From contig CAZRXY010000093.1 in assembly GCA_964604155.1 (NCBI GenBank), positions 1-15,083 of the forward strand: a stretch of 15,083 bases of DNA, written 5' to 3'. The position numbers and the translations under genes were made by a program. Every line of letters begins with the position of its first letter. Position 1 is the first letter of the stretch. This document shows, one piece after another, positions 1-8,297 of the stretch. Source of the stretch: Stygibacter sp964604155. Its GTDB lineage: Bacteria; Cloacimonadota; Cloacimonadia; Cloacimonadales; TCS61. A model generated the notes under the pieces. The model was not told the DNA's origin. It searched no databases and was given only the letters and a program-made list of their open reading frames with translations.

Positions 1-348
1 AAACCAGGGGGATGCCTGTTTCTTGAGAAGACACTACATCCCGAGTGGTCTTGGACTTTCATGAACTAATTGACCAGTAGCCTATGATCGGCTGCCCAGA
101 AGCTGTAATTTGAAGCGGAAAAATTGCTATTATGGAATTTGCAATTTGCTTGACTATAAAGCCCATCTGCAAGAGATTATTGATACTAATCGGCAAAAAA
201 CTATTGGGTTGATACCCGGACATCTCGGACAGTTAAGAAATTATGCATTACAGAAAAAATAAAAATAATTGAAAAAGTCTTAGTAATACTTGACAGGATA
301 AATGATAGTGCAAGATAATTGATTGAGATAATAATATAAGGAGAATCT
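1..348. other. Left-edge region without a recognisable gene
   Basis: No gene can be supported here. A frame on the + strand stays open from 74 to a stop at 260-262 (62 codons) but has no ATG; its last part reads ...LIPGHLGQLRNYALQKK and matches no family I know, so it could be the tail of a decayed gene. A hairpin is visible at 28-52: AAGACACT pairs with AGTGGTCTT with one bulged G around an 8-base loop. A smaller one, CAGG/CCTG, lies at about 6-17. The stretch may be a remnant of a mobile element or the end of an upstream transcription unit. The promoter for the next gene occupies 290-319. Confidence 0.3.
290..319 (+). promoter_or_regulatory. Probable sigma70-type promoter of the HTH-EIIA gene
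   Basis: A perfect -35 hexamer TTGACA (290-295) is followed after 18 bases by GATAAT (314-319), five of six matches to TATAAT. Transcription would start near 326, giving a leader of about 23 bases that contains the ribosome binding site AAGGAG (338-343), five bases before the ATG at 349. Confidence 0.55.
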
Positions 349-1017
349 ATGGCTCGCACATTATTGACTTTGAAGCAAGCTGCCATGCAATTAAAGGTAA
401 CGGGCTCGGTGATCAGGGAGATGATCAATTCAAAATTATTGCAGACGGTGAAGAGTGGTAATACAATAAAGATTGATAAATCTGAATTAGACGAGTGGCT
501 GGCAAGTTTGAATGAGGAAGAGGTGAAGAAATTATCCTTGCAGCGCTCAATATGCAGGTTTAATGATTATTACAAGCCGGAGTATATTCATCTTGATTTT
601 GAGGCAGACAATAAATATGAAGCGATAGCGGAGATGAGCAAAAGGGCAAAGGAGCTTGGCATAGTGAGAGATCACCGCTGGCTTTATCAGGTAGTGGTAG
701 CAAGAGAAGAATTGGTCTCTACAGCAGTAGGTAATGGCGTCACATTATTGCATGCCCGTCATTTTCACCCTTCCAAAATCAAGAAGCCATCAGTGATTTT
801 TGGCAGAAGCAAGGATGAAATAGAATTTGATGCAATAGATAATAAGCCGGTTCGTCTATATTTTATGCTGCTCTTGCACAATGATTATCAGCATCTATTC
901 AGCATCTCATACATTTCCAAAAATATCATCCTTTCTGAGGAGAACCTAAAAATTCTTCTGGAAGCAGACTCCCCGGAAGACATTGCAAGTGTTATTGTGG
1001 GGAATGTAATTAAATAG
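349..1017 (+). CDS. HTH (excisionase/MerR-type) - PTS EIIA (PtsN-like) fusion regulator
   Basis: This 222-residue protein has two parts. Residues about 5-52 (TLKQAAMQLKV...IKIDKSELDEWL) look like the excisionase-family/HTH_17 DNA-binding fold: a helix-turn-helix, a short basic wing, and the usual 'DxWL' end. Residues about 75-220 resemble PTS_EIIA type 2 domains, as in nitrogen-PTS PtsN: the segment STAVGNGVTLLH (124-135) aligns with the phosphorylation-site motif normally ending in 'PH', placing the acceptor histidine at His135, with Leu in place of Pro before it. Known EIIA domains take phosphate from HPr/NPr; here the domain would plausibly sense PTS phosphorylation or a related signal and control DNA binding. 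That role is inferred. It has its own promoter and a clear SD (338-343). The gene ends with three consecutive in-frame stops (TAG TGA TAA, 1015-1023). No PTS transporter lies nearby. Confidence 0.8.
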   Translation: MARTLLTLKQAAMQLKVTGSVIREMINSKLLQTVKSGNTIKIDKSELDEWLASLNEEEVKKLSLQRSICRFNDYYKPEYIHLDFEADNKYEAIAEMSKRAKELGIVRDHRWLYQVVVAREELVSTAVGNGVTLLHARHFHPSKIKKPSVIFGRSKDEIEFDAIDNKPVRLYFMLLLHNDYQHLFSISYISKNIILSEENLKILLEADSPEDIASVIVGNVIK

Positions 1018-1082
1018 TGATAAGTGAGTGTATTCTGAATAGTTGATTTTTGTTTTACTAAATTTGTGCCCTGGTCAAGTAA

Positions 1083-1201
1083 ATCACTGAAGCTGCTTGT
1101 GATCGCAGACTATCTGCCGCTTCTGATAAGAGAGGGAATAGTATCCGGAAGTAATCCCCCGGAGTGTCGCTACGCTACCGTCTGGTATATTGGGCTCTCT
1201 T
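1083..1201. other. Structured intergenic element (cluster of hairpins), possible ncRNA or repeat
   Basis: The gap between 1018 and 1341 has no convincing gene, but it holds closely packed inverted repeats. ATCAC (1083-1087) pairs with GTGAT (1099-1103). GCAGA (1105-1109) pairs with TCTGC (1113-1117) around a 3-base loop. An outer stem AAGAGAG (1128-1134) / CTCTCTT (1195-1201) encloses TCCGG (1144-1148) / CCGGA (1159-1163) and TACC (1176-1179) / GGTA (1184-1187), giving a multibranch shape. Only two more T follow the outer stem, so it is at best a weak terminator for the upstream gene. It could be a small RNA, a 5' regulatory element of the gene at 1342, or a dispersed palindromic repeat. No known RNA family is recognised. 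Confidence 0.35.
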
Positions 1202-1341
1202 TTGTACCTTTCCCGTCGTGAAATTTCAATTCATCGATTTAAACAGTCTTTTTGTAATCTGAGAAAAAAAGTGAGAAATTTATATTGACTCATATCGGCA
1301 GTCTGAAATATGTATTGCTCAGAAACATTGGAGGTTTTAGT

Positions 1342-1605
1342 ATGTCTGAAGTTTATGTTTATGATAAAAGAAAATTTTGTGTGCCCGTTACTAAGGCAGA
1401 ACCCTTAGAATCGATCCAGTTCATCATTGAAGACTTCATGAATAAGGGAGTTACGTTTTGCATTGATGGCGAAGGAGAAAGTTGGGAAATCTGGCGTGAA
1501 GTAGAAGAAGAAGACAGCGACAAGATCAAGAAGACCGGTTCACCAGAAAATCCTGAGTATTTGTATGTAGAGGGCAAGAAGCTGGATAAGTGGGACAAGC
1601 TTTAG
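1342..1605 (+). CDS. Small acidic hypothetical protein (87 aa)
   Basis: I do not recognise this family. The ATG at 1342 is chosen because GGAGG (1330-1334) sits seven bases upstream. A longer reading from a TTG at 1285 has no ribosome binding site, and that TTG falls in a TTGACT that looks more like a weak -35 box. The 87-residue product is acidic, with an EVEEEDSD run near residues 53-60, and has no signal peptide or membrane segment. The N-terminal part (VYVYDKRKFCVPV...) suggests short beta strands and the C-terminus is Lys/Asp-rich. It is followed at 1631 by a strong terminator and is convergent with trxB. It appears to be a single-gene unit. Confidence 0.6.
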   Translation: MSEVYVYDKRKFCVPVTKAEPLESIQFIIEDFMNKGVTFCIDGEGESWEIWREVEEEDSDKIKKTGSPENPEYLYVEGKKLDKWDKL

Positions 1606-1630
1606 GAATCTGGCGATAATAATTAGACAA

Positions 1631-1660
1631 AAAAAAGCCCTGCTGTTGCAGGGCTTTTTT
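1631..1660. terminator. Bidirectional rho-independent terminator
   Basis: A GC-rich stem GCCCTGC (1637-1643) / GCAGGGC (1648-1654) with a TGTT loop is flanked by six A on the left and six T on the right. It can therefore end transcription from both the small gene (stop at 1605) and the convergent operon ending with trxB (stop at 1676). Confidence 0.92.
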
Positions 1661-1675
1661 CATAAATTCGGGTAA

Positions 1676-2653
1676 TCAGGTACTAACGGGTAATTCACAG
1701 GTTTTTAGATCGGTTTCTTCATCATCCTGGTTAACGGTAATCCATTTTTCTGCTGACCAGGCTGCGATAGCGCCATCTGAAGCAGCAGTGATCACCTGGC
1801 GTAATTTTTTACTGACGATATCTCCTGCGGCATAGATGCCCGGGATATTTGTCTGCATACTTTCATCAACTTTGGCAAATCCCTGTTCATCGAGCTCCAC
1901 GCGTGATTCTATCAGCTCATTATTAGGCAGGATACCCACGTAAACAAAGATGCCATCCACTTTAATATCAGTGTGTTTTTGCAGTTTTTTATTGAAGATA
2001 GTAATAGATTCCACGCCGTCTGAGCCATATATTTCCTGAATTTCGGAATCCCAGATGAATTCAATTTTAGGATTTTGGAAGGCTCGTGTCTGGATTATCT
2101 GAACTGCCCGTAATTCATTGCGCCTGTGAATAATAAAGACTTTTTTGGCAAAGCGTGTAAGAAAAAGTGCTTCTTCCACGGCAGAATCACCTCCGCCCAC
2201 TACCGCCACCACCTTGTCTTTATAGAAAAAGCCATCACAAGTAGCACAATAGGAAACGCCCTTACCATAAAACTTTTTCTCTCCGGGAACATTGAGGCTG
2301 CGGGGATGAGCGCCAGTGGCAATAATGAGAGTTTTGGCATGATAGATTTTTTTGCTGGTTTCTATCACCTTGCAAAGACCCTGCATGCCGATGCCATTAA
2401 CTTCTTCTTCACAGATCCGGGTGCCAAATTTATCGGCATGCTTTGTCATAGCATCCATGAGCTCAAATCCGCTGAGTGTTTCATAAAATCCAGGATAATT
2501 TTCCACTTCTTGAGTTACGGTGATTTGCCCGCCCAGCACACCACGCTCAAAAACAATGGTCTTGAGCCCACCTCTTGCGGCATAAATAGCGGCACTTAGT
2601 CCTGCTGGTCCAGAACCAATAATGGCGATGTCATACTTGATAATTTCTTTCAT
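1676..2653 (-). CDS. trxB: Thioredoxin-disulfide reductase
   Basis: This FAD-dependent cytosolic enzyme uses NADPH to reduce thioredoxin. The 325-residue length is close to the usual 310-320. Visible motifs are the FAD-binding GSGPAGLSAA (13-22), the redox-active pair in CATC (Cys136, Cys139), the NADPH-binding GGGDSAVEEA (153-162), the HRRNELRA segment (176-183) expected to contact the NADPH 2'-phosphate, and GIYAAGD (272-278) near the flavin. The C-terminal 10-15 residues extend slightly past the usual end and include an extra cysteine (319). GGAG (2665-2662) lies eight bases upstream of the ATG. It is the last gene of the operon, 17 bases after cdd and just before the shared terminator. 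In an anaerobe it would supply reduced thioredoxin to ribonucleotide reductase and thiol repair; this is family knowledge. Confidence 0.96.
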   Translation of the reverse strand: MKEIIKYDIAIIGSGPAGLSAAIYAARGGLKTIVFERGVLGGQITVTQEVENYPGFYETLSGFELMDAMTKHADKFGTRICEEEVNGIGMQGLCKVIETSKKIYHAKTLIIATGAHPRSLNVPGEKKFYGKGVSYCATCDGFFYKDKVVAVVGGGDSAVEEALFLTRFAKKVFIIHRRNELRAVQIIQTRAFQNPKIEFIWDSEIQEIYGSDGVESITIFNKKLQKHTDIKVDGIFVYVGILPNNELIESRVELDEQGFAKVDESMQTNIPGIYAAGDIVSKKLRQVITAASDGAIAAWSAEKWITVNQDDEETDLKTCELPVST

Positions 2654-2670
2654 TATATATACTCCATAAA

Positions 2671-3051
2671 TTATAGTTTAAATTGATAAGGCAGCAATTC
2701 ATTGAGCAATATGCTTTTTTTGCCTAAATTCCATTTAATGATGATCTTCAAACCCGGATTGAATTCTGCCAGAACCTGGCGGCAGGCTCCGCAGGGGAAA
2801 AAGGGGATATCAGTAGCAGTATGAATTGCCAGAGCAGAAAATTTTCTTTCACCTGCACTTATGGCATTGAAGAGGGCAATTCTTTCGGCACAAACTGTAA
2901 GCCCGTAAGAGGCGTTTTCCACATTGCAGCCGGTGAATATTTTTCCCTCATCAGTTATGATAGCGGCCCCCACATTAAAACCTGAATAGGGGGCATAGGC
3001 ATTATCTGCGGCAGTCCGGGCTGCCAATAGCAATTCATCTTCAAACTTCAT
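2671..3051 (-). CDS. cdd: Cytidine deaminase (short, homotetrameric type)
   Basis: The enzyme hydrolytically deaminates cytidine or deoxycytidine to uridine or deoxyuridine in pyrimidine salvage. At 126 residues it matches the short tetrameric class rather than the long dimeric one. The zinc site is complete: Cys54 and the proton-shuttling Glu56 in TVCAERIAL, then Cys87 and Cys90 in PCGACRQ (86-92). The substrate-binding segment NVENASYG (43-50) is also present. It lies between the secreted protease (18 bases upstream) and trxB (17 bases downstream), so it is very likely translated from the same mRNA. Nothing in the sequence explains why it sits next to a protease. Confidence 0.95.
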   Translation of the reverse strand: MKFEDELLLAARTAADNAYAPYSGFNVGAAIITDEGKIFTGCNVENASYGLTVCAERIALFNAISAGERKFSALAIHTATDIPFFPCGACRQVLAEFNPGLKIIIKWNLGKKSILLNELLPYQFKL

Positions 3052-3069
3052 ATCTACCTCAGTGATAAT

Positions 3070-6000
3070 CTAATGTAAAAACAGGATTTTGCCCACATTT
3101 GTAATAGAATCATATTTCAAGCGGATTAAGTATATGCCGGAAGAAAGTTTTGCTGAAGGCTGCCAGCTATAGGTGTGGATACCTGCTTCAAATTCTTGAG
3201 CTACGATCCGAAATTGTTTTCTGCCTCGAATATCATAGAGAGTTGCATCGACGAAATTGGCTTTATCTAAGGAAAATTTTATATTCAGATGATTCCGGGA
3301 ATCAGATATGTAATAAGGATTAGGGTAGGTGATCATCGTGCTTGGGGGAATCTGATCAGTGGAATTATCTAAGTATTCTGTCTGCTGCAGAACCAGATCA
3401 TCAATAAAAATCCCAATTTCCGGCATAGTGGCATAATCACTAAAATTTTCTATGATTTCAGAATAAAAAAAGTCAAACACAAGCTGGTAATTTTCACCGG
3501 CAGAAGGGGTATTCAAAAGGACATCATCTAAATTAAACCGGTAAAATATCCACTCTGTTTCCAGATAATTATCTGGTCTTAGTCGCGTTTGTTCGGACGC
3601 AAGAGCTCCACCTGAACCTAAGAAAATAATGGCTTCTTCCGAATAATCGCTCACAAATTTCAGACTGAAACCATCTTCACCATACACAGGCATTTTACAG
3701 CGATACCAGAAAGACAGTTCAGAACCAGGGGTGTAGGTGAGAATTGGGCTGGTGAGCAGATAATTGCCAATTTCTGCTGGACGGCAGGATAGAGAAAAAT
3801 CACTATTATAAGCAAAAGTGGTAACCCGCTGCCACTCTTCGGGCATTTCCCAAGCAATCAGAGGAGTCTCTAAATCCTCTTCTATCTGCAGATTTCCATT
3901 ACCCAGATACACTCCAATTGTACTATGCCAGCTTTTACCAGCATCCCATTCTATCCTCACCTCAATCAGAGATGTGGTTAAAAAATCATCCGGCAGAGCA
4001 GAGCTGATATTCAGATTCGTAGAGATTTCTATTTCTTCTCCGGCAGAAAGGTTCTGCAAATCGATGGATTGTATAGCAGGCTGATATGAAATGATATTCT
4101 CATCATCACCGTAGAATTCAAATTCCAGTAATTCTATCTGAGCCAGGTCTGTGAGATTTTGAAAAGTGAAACTTAGAGGCATTATTTCTCCCGCCACCAG
4201 ATCTTCCTGCGTCCATTCAAATGATTTTAGCACCAGTGAGGCAGTGTGCAGGCTCAAAGATACTCCTGCTCTTGCCAGTAGCTGGGCAGATTCGTCAAAC
4301 ATAAACAGATAAATATCTATTGCATTTCCGTGAGGGAAATTATAATAGCTGTCCAGACTGATATCAAGTTCATTGATAAGAAGCGATCCGCCTGCGGGGG
4401 CGGTGAACAATTGCTGCTGGTTATAAGATATCTCTACTTCCTCAGGTTCTGCATAAGTCTGGAGATAGAAGCTGATCTCCTCCAAAGCAGGATTGATGAT
4501 CTCCAGTTCCAATGAATATACTGTATCTGTTTCAAAGATTTGCGGCATGTTAATAATGGTTATAACGGGTTGCAAGACAATTTCTTCCAGAGAAAGAGTG
4601 TAGTATCTAAAACCGTCTGCATATATTCCATAGCTGTATTCTAAGCCGGTTTGCCAGGGTAATACGGCTATGCCATCGCTTCCGGTTTGCCAGATATTAT
4701 CACCGCTGTTTATCACTGCCTCTTCTATTGCCAGATTATCTTCACACATAACCTGAATATAAAGTTCAGAATCTGTGTGGCTGGCAAACACCTGCATATC
4801 CCGGGGATTATCTGTAAATAATCTGGCTGCGGCATCACCCATAAGATTAAGCTCATAGCCCACCCACTTGTAAACTGAGGTACCTGAGTAATAGGGCAGA
4901 AAGGCGAGTTTTTGCAAAGCCTGGGCAGCTCCGAGCTCCTTCGTAGCATCCGGATCAGCAAAAAGCAGCCTGAAAAATTCCCGTTGATAAAATTCTGAAA
5001 ATCCAAAGCCTGGTGCTGATGGTGCTCCCCAGCCATAAGAAGAATTTCCAATGAAGCCCAAAAAATTTCTACCGGGTTCCCGCACGAAAATTTCAGCTAT
5101 GGAAGTGTGATCAAAGGCTGAGCACCAGCAGCCTATGGAATAGAATATTCCACCCCATTCATTAGTGAGATTGGCTACATCACTACTATAGATATGCCCA
5201 TAATTTTCCAGGCTCATCACATTGATCCAGCCATGCCCTGTATGCTGAACAATATTTTTGCCGGCAGAGAGCAGCGCAAAAGCATTTTCTTCACTGTTCT
5301 CATCTCCATATAAAAATTCAATATCGTAGTAAGAGGGGAAATAATTGTCATATATATATTGCTGGCAGATTTCGCTTAAGGAATTTACCCAAAGCTCCAT
5401 AGATAAACCACCAGCCAGATTATAATCGGCAATTTCACCCTTTTCATACTGGATAAGCTTGCTGGTGTATGAAGTGATGTCCAAAGCAGTATTTGCCGGA
5501 ATCCTGCCCACAAATACTTCGGGATACAGATCCACCTCATCCTCATCTTCACCATAAAGCGTATCTGCATCTGCATTCCAATCTCCATCTAAGCAACTGT
5601 AATACATATCGCAAGCCAGATCATTTTCCCCGGCATGAGCACCATATTCGCAATCAAAGGCAAAGGCATAACGAGCCGGGATATGCTGATGATCACCCGC
5701 CAGGGTAACATAATCAATACCCAGATTTTGCTGCATGTCGCTGATGCAGGTTCTGATTTTGGCAGCCAAATCCTCACCCTCGTAATTCTCGCTGATCTCT
5801 CCGGTACTGCGGAAATATACGTCATAGCCCTGGGCAGTCCGCCAATCTCTAAGTGGCTGCAAAGCATTTTGGAACATCTGGGGAGCAATCACCAGATAGC
5901 TCGGATTATCACGGGGAATAAAGCTGCTAATCCCCAATTGATTCAGTACTATAGCAGTGGTATGATTATCACTGTGTGTTGGAGGTGCTCCCGGGGCTGT

Positions 6001-6495
6001 ATCCACTCTAATCTCAAAGGCTGAGGGATATTCTAAGCTCATATTCGCCGCGTCGTATCTCACGCTGCTCAGGCTCACGCTCAAGATTGTATGGCTGCCG
6101 CAATTACCCTGGCTATAGCTGTTCAGCCAGGAGGCAGGATATAATTTGAGATCATAGAACTGTGGATTGGGTTGAGTGAATTGATATTTATCGGCAGAAA
6201 AGCGGACAGGCTGCTGCACTGGCAGAAGTGGTTTTGAAAGTTGCAATTTTTTTGTCTCAAGGGGGATGATATTTACGCATTGCACTTCGCATCCAGAGGG
6301 CAGCTCCAAAAAAACTCCCAGTTGAGGGATAGCTGCAGCTCCTATATCCTGCTGGTATATTGTGCTATCACTACTTTCTAAAACGCTGTAATCCTGCTCA
6401 TAACTGATTGAAAGCTGATGATTGGCGATCACAGTCTCCAGAGCAGAAACGCTAAATAATAGCAACAGTGCCAATAATAGAAATATTTTTTTCAC
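3070..6495 (-). CDS. Secreted C25 (gingipain-type) cysteine protease with T9SS sorting domain
   Basis: This 1141-residue exported protein starts at a GTG (6495-6493), because the signal peptide (MKKIFLLLALLLLFSVSA, about 1-18) begins there and no in-frame ATG is near. After a propeptide-like beta-rich region (20-190) comes a peptidase C25 domain (about 196-560). The catalytic histidine is probably His421 in HTGHGW and the nucleophile Cys456 in SIGCWCSAFD; Cys458 is the alternative. Beta-sandwich segments follow (570-870), then a jelly-roll resembling cleaved-adhesin/MAM domains (873-1037, ending FIDDLVL). The last 85 residues, from YPNP (1057-1060) to SGIYLIRL..., match the Por/type IX C-terminal sorting domain. 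It should cross the inner membrane by Sec and the outer membrane by T9SS; the machinery is not in this window. A weak GGTAGGT overlapping the upstream stop is the likely ribosome site. The natural substrate is unknown. Confidence 0.9.
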   Translation of the reverse strand: MKKIFLLLALLLLFSVSALETVIANHQLSISYEQDYSVLESSDSTIYQQDIGAAAIPQLGVFLELPSGCEVQCVNIIPLETKKLQLSKPLLPVQQPVRFSADKYQFTQPNPQFYDLKLYPASWLNSYSQGNCGSHTILSVSLSSVRYDAANMSLEYPSAFEIRVDTAPGAPPTHSDNHTTAIVLNQLGISSFIPRDNPSYLVIAPQMFQNALQPLRDWRTAQGYDVYFRSTGEISENYEGEDLAAKIRTCISDMQQNLGIDYVTLAGDHQHIPARYAFAFDCEYGAHAGENDLACDMYYSCLDGDWNADADTLYGEDEDEVDLYPEVFVGRIPANTALDITSYTSKLIQYEKGEIADYNLAGGLSMELWVNSLSEICQQYIYDNYFPSYYDIEFLYGDENSEENAFALLSAGKNIVQHTGHGWINVMSLENYGHIYSSDVANLTNEWGGIFYSIGCWCSAFDHTSIAEIFVREPGRNFLGFIGNSSYGWGAPSAPGFGFSEFYQREFFRLLFADPDATKELGAAQALQKLAFLPYYSGTSVYKWVGYELNLMGDAAARLFTDNPRDMQVFASHTDSELYIQVMCEDNLAIEEAVINSGDNIWQTGSDGIAVLPWQTGLEYSYGIYADGFRYYTLSLEEIVLQPVITIINMPQIFETDTVYSLELEIINPALEEISFYLQTYAEPEEVEISYNQQQLFTAPAGGSLLINELDISLDSYYNFPHGNAIDIYLFMFDESAQLLARAGVSLSLHTASLVLKSFEWTQEDLVAGEIMPLSFTFQNLTDLAQIELLEFEFYGDDENIISYQPAIQSIDLQNLSAGEEIEISTNLNISSALPDDFLTTSLIEVRIEWDAGKSWHSTIGVYLGNGNLQIEEDLETPLIAWEMPEEWQRVTTFAYNSDFSLSCRPAEIGNYLLTSPILTYTPGSELSFWYRCKMPVYGEDGFSLKFVSDYSEEAIIFLGSGGALASEQTRLRPDNYLETEWIFYRFNLDDVLLNTPSAGENYQLVFDFFYSEIIENFSDYATMPEIGIFIDDLVLQQTEYLDNSTDQIPPSTMITYPNPYYISDSRNHLNIKFSLDKANFVDATLYDIRGRKQFRIVAQEFEAGIHTYSWQPSAKLSSGIYLIRLKYDSITNVGKILFLH

Positions 6496-6502
6496 TATTT
6501 AC

Positions 6503-7159
6503 CTACCAGAGATGATCTAATATTCTTTGGTAATCTTGCTCAAGAAAACTATTCACAACCAGAATGCAACTCGAAAGATCCTGATTGCCTGAAGAAGGAT
6601 TATTAAAACCGATACATTTCATATTGGCTTTTTTTGCAGCCTGTGCACCATTATAAGAATCCTCTATGACAAGGCAATTTTCCGGAGATGTTTTCAGAAG
6701 GGCAGCAGTGCGGCTATAAATATCAGGATAGGGCTTGCCGCGGGGGACATCGTCACCGCTCATAAAAAGATCAAAGTATTCTGCAATATCAAGTTTTTTT
6801 ACAACTAATTCTATAAGCGCAAGAGGAGATGAAGAGGCAATAGCTATTTTCATGCTGCGTTCATTGATATAATCCAGTAAATCTGATAATCCCGGCATGA
6901 TAACGAGATGTAGTGGTTCAAATTGAGCCATTATAGCATTTTCACCCAGCAGCATTAAACTTTCTATGCTCTTTTGCAGTTTATATTTTTTTTTTAGTTC
7001 TTTCCACATCAGCCGGCTGCTCAAGCCCACAAATTTATTATAATCTATAGCCTCCAGACTGATTCCAAGCTCCGCAAATAGTTTCAGGTTGGCAGCATAA
7101 TGCTCTTCCTCAGAATTTATGATCACTCCATCCATATCAAAGATCACTGCTTCCGTCAT
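6503..7159 (-). CDS. HAD-superfamily hydrolase, beta-phosphoglucomutase-like subfamily
   Basis: This 218-residue cytosolic HAD phosphatase or phosphomutase has all four motifs. Motif I is IFDMDGV with nucleophile Asp8 and general acid/base Asp10. Motif II is the ASSS at 108-111. Motif III is Lys142 in GKPYPDIY. Motif IV is VIEDSYNG with Glu166 and Asp167. The helical cap between motifs I and II (about 15-85) and the 'GKPxPDxY' signature place it near beta-phosphoglucomutase and small sugar-phosphate phosphatases; the exact substrate cannot be read from sequence. Its ATG overlaps the TGA of the aldo-keto reductase (ATGA, 7159-7156) and has GAGGTG five to ten bases upstream inside that gene, so translation is probably coupled. 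Confidence 0.9.
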   Translation of the reverse strand: MTEAVIFDMDGVIINSEEEHYAANLKLFAELGISLEAIDYNKFVGLSSRLMWKELKKKYKLQKSIESLMLLGENAIMAQFEPLHLVIMPGLSDLLDYINERSMKIAIASSSPLALIELVVKKLDIAEYFDLFMSGDDVPRGKPYPDIYSRTAALLKTSPENCLVIEDSYNGAQAAKKANMKCIGFNNPSSGNQDLSSCILVVNSFLEQDYQRILDHLW

Positions 7160-8292
7160 GCTTCACCTCGTAAATAGGCATGAGCTTCCTTGAGCTTTTC
7201 TATGATTGCAATATTTTGTGGGCACTTTTCCTCGCACTCGCCACAGCCTATGCACTTATCAGCACGGTTTTCTTCCTTGATAAAATTATAGAACCGCCTG
7301 CCATAAGCCTGATCATCAAAAATATGGGCAGTATTATAGTATTCAAACACATTCGGAATAGCTACATTTTGCGGACAAGGCAGGCAATATTCACAACCGG
7401 TGCAGGCTATTTGTTTCCTCTTTAAATAGCTGGCTTTTAATTGTTCCACCAATTCGTTCTCTTTTGCATTCAATCTAAGATCATTGCTACCGGCAAGGGC
7501 TACATTTTCTTTTACCTGTGCCAGATTGCTCATGCCACTTAAGATTATATCCACTTCCGGCTGCTGCCAAATCCAGCGGAGACTTAATGAAACCTGCGAA
7601 CCTGGATAACCCATTTCTTCTATCACCCTCTCTACATCCCTGGGAGGTACATTAGCAAGCAATCCACCTCGCAATGGCTCCATCACAACTATGCCGGCAC
7701 CACGCTCTGCTGCCAAACGCAATCCTGCCTGCCCCGCCTGAAACTCAGTATCCAGATAATTATACTGAATCTGGCAAAATTCCCAGTCAAAAGCTGTTAT
7801 TATCTCCTCAAAAACCTCAAATTTATCATGAAAACTAAATCCTATATGGCTTATCCGCCCCTCCTGCTTTTTTTTCTGCAGCCAATCCAGAACTCCAAGC
7901 TCTTTTAGATTTTTCCAGTTCTTAGCGTTTAACGCATGCAGAAGATAAAAATCTATGTATTCCGTTTTGAGACGTTGCAATTGCTCCTGCAGATATTTAT
8001 CCATGTCCAAAGATACTTTGATCTGCCAGCTTGGCATTTTATCCGCTATATAAATCTTATCCCGATAGCCTGACATAATTATTTTACTGGCAAATTCCTC
8101 ACTTTTCCCTCCGTGATAGGGATAGGCGGTATCAAAATAATTTACTCCGTGCTCTATTGCAGTTTCCACCATTTCCCAGCTTTGCTCTTCATCAATACGG
8201 CTTTGCTCATGATTAAATACAGGTAACCGCATTAAACCAAATCCCAATACCGATACCTGCTTCCCAGTATTGCCTAATCTCCTGTAATTCAT
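7156..8292 (-). CDS. Aldo/keto reductase with C-terminal 2x[4Fe-4S] ferredoxin domain
   Basis: The protein joins an aldo-keto reductase TIM barrel (about 1-290) to a ferredoxin-like tail (295-378). Numbering from a GTG two codons upstream, the catalytic tetrad appears as Asp56, Tyr61, Lys87 and His121; subtract two for the start used here. The tail has CTGCEYCLPCP (Cys299, 302, 305, 308) and CIGCGECEEKCP (Cys349, 352, 355, 359), enough for two [4Fe-4S] clusters. Such dicluster reductases are common in anaerobes; the physiological substrate and electron partner are unknown. I place the start at the ATG 8292-8290 because AAGGAG (8303-8298) lies five bases before it, whereas the GTG at 8298 overlaps that site. 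It is the first gene of the five-gene operon. Confidence 0.92.
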   Translation of the reverse strand: MNYRRLGNTGKQVSVLGFGLMRLPVFNHEQSRIDEEQSWEMVETAIEHGVNYFDTAYPYHGGKSEEFASKIIMSGYRDKIYIADKMPSWQIKVSLDMDKYLQEQLQRLKTEYIDFYLLHALNAKNWKNLKELGVLDWLQKKKQEGRISHIGFSFHDKFEVFEEIITAFDWEFCQIQYNYLDTEFQAGQAGLRLAAERGAGIVVMEPLRGGLLANVPPRDVERVIEEMGYPGSQVSLSLRWIWQQPEVDIILSGMSNLAQVKENVALAGSNDLRLNAKENELVEQLKASYLKRKQIACTGCEYCLPCPQNVAIPNVFEYYNTAHIFDDQAYGRRFYNFIKEENRADKCIGCGECEEKCPQNIAIIEKLKEAHAYLRGEA

Positions 8293-8297
8293 TATCA

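Noticed and set aside
1083..1201. tRNA or tmRNA
   Set aside because: There is no acceptor stem with a T-arm GTTCRA motif and no anticodon arm of correct geometry.
1285..1341. TTG start at 1285 for the small acidic gene
   Set aside because: No ribosome binding site precedes it, and the extra 19 residues are unconvincing. ATG 1342 has GGAGG seven bases upstream.
2126..2599. 157-codon open frame on the + strand opposite trxB
   Set aside because: It lies wholly antisense to an unmistakable trxB and resembles no protein family.
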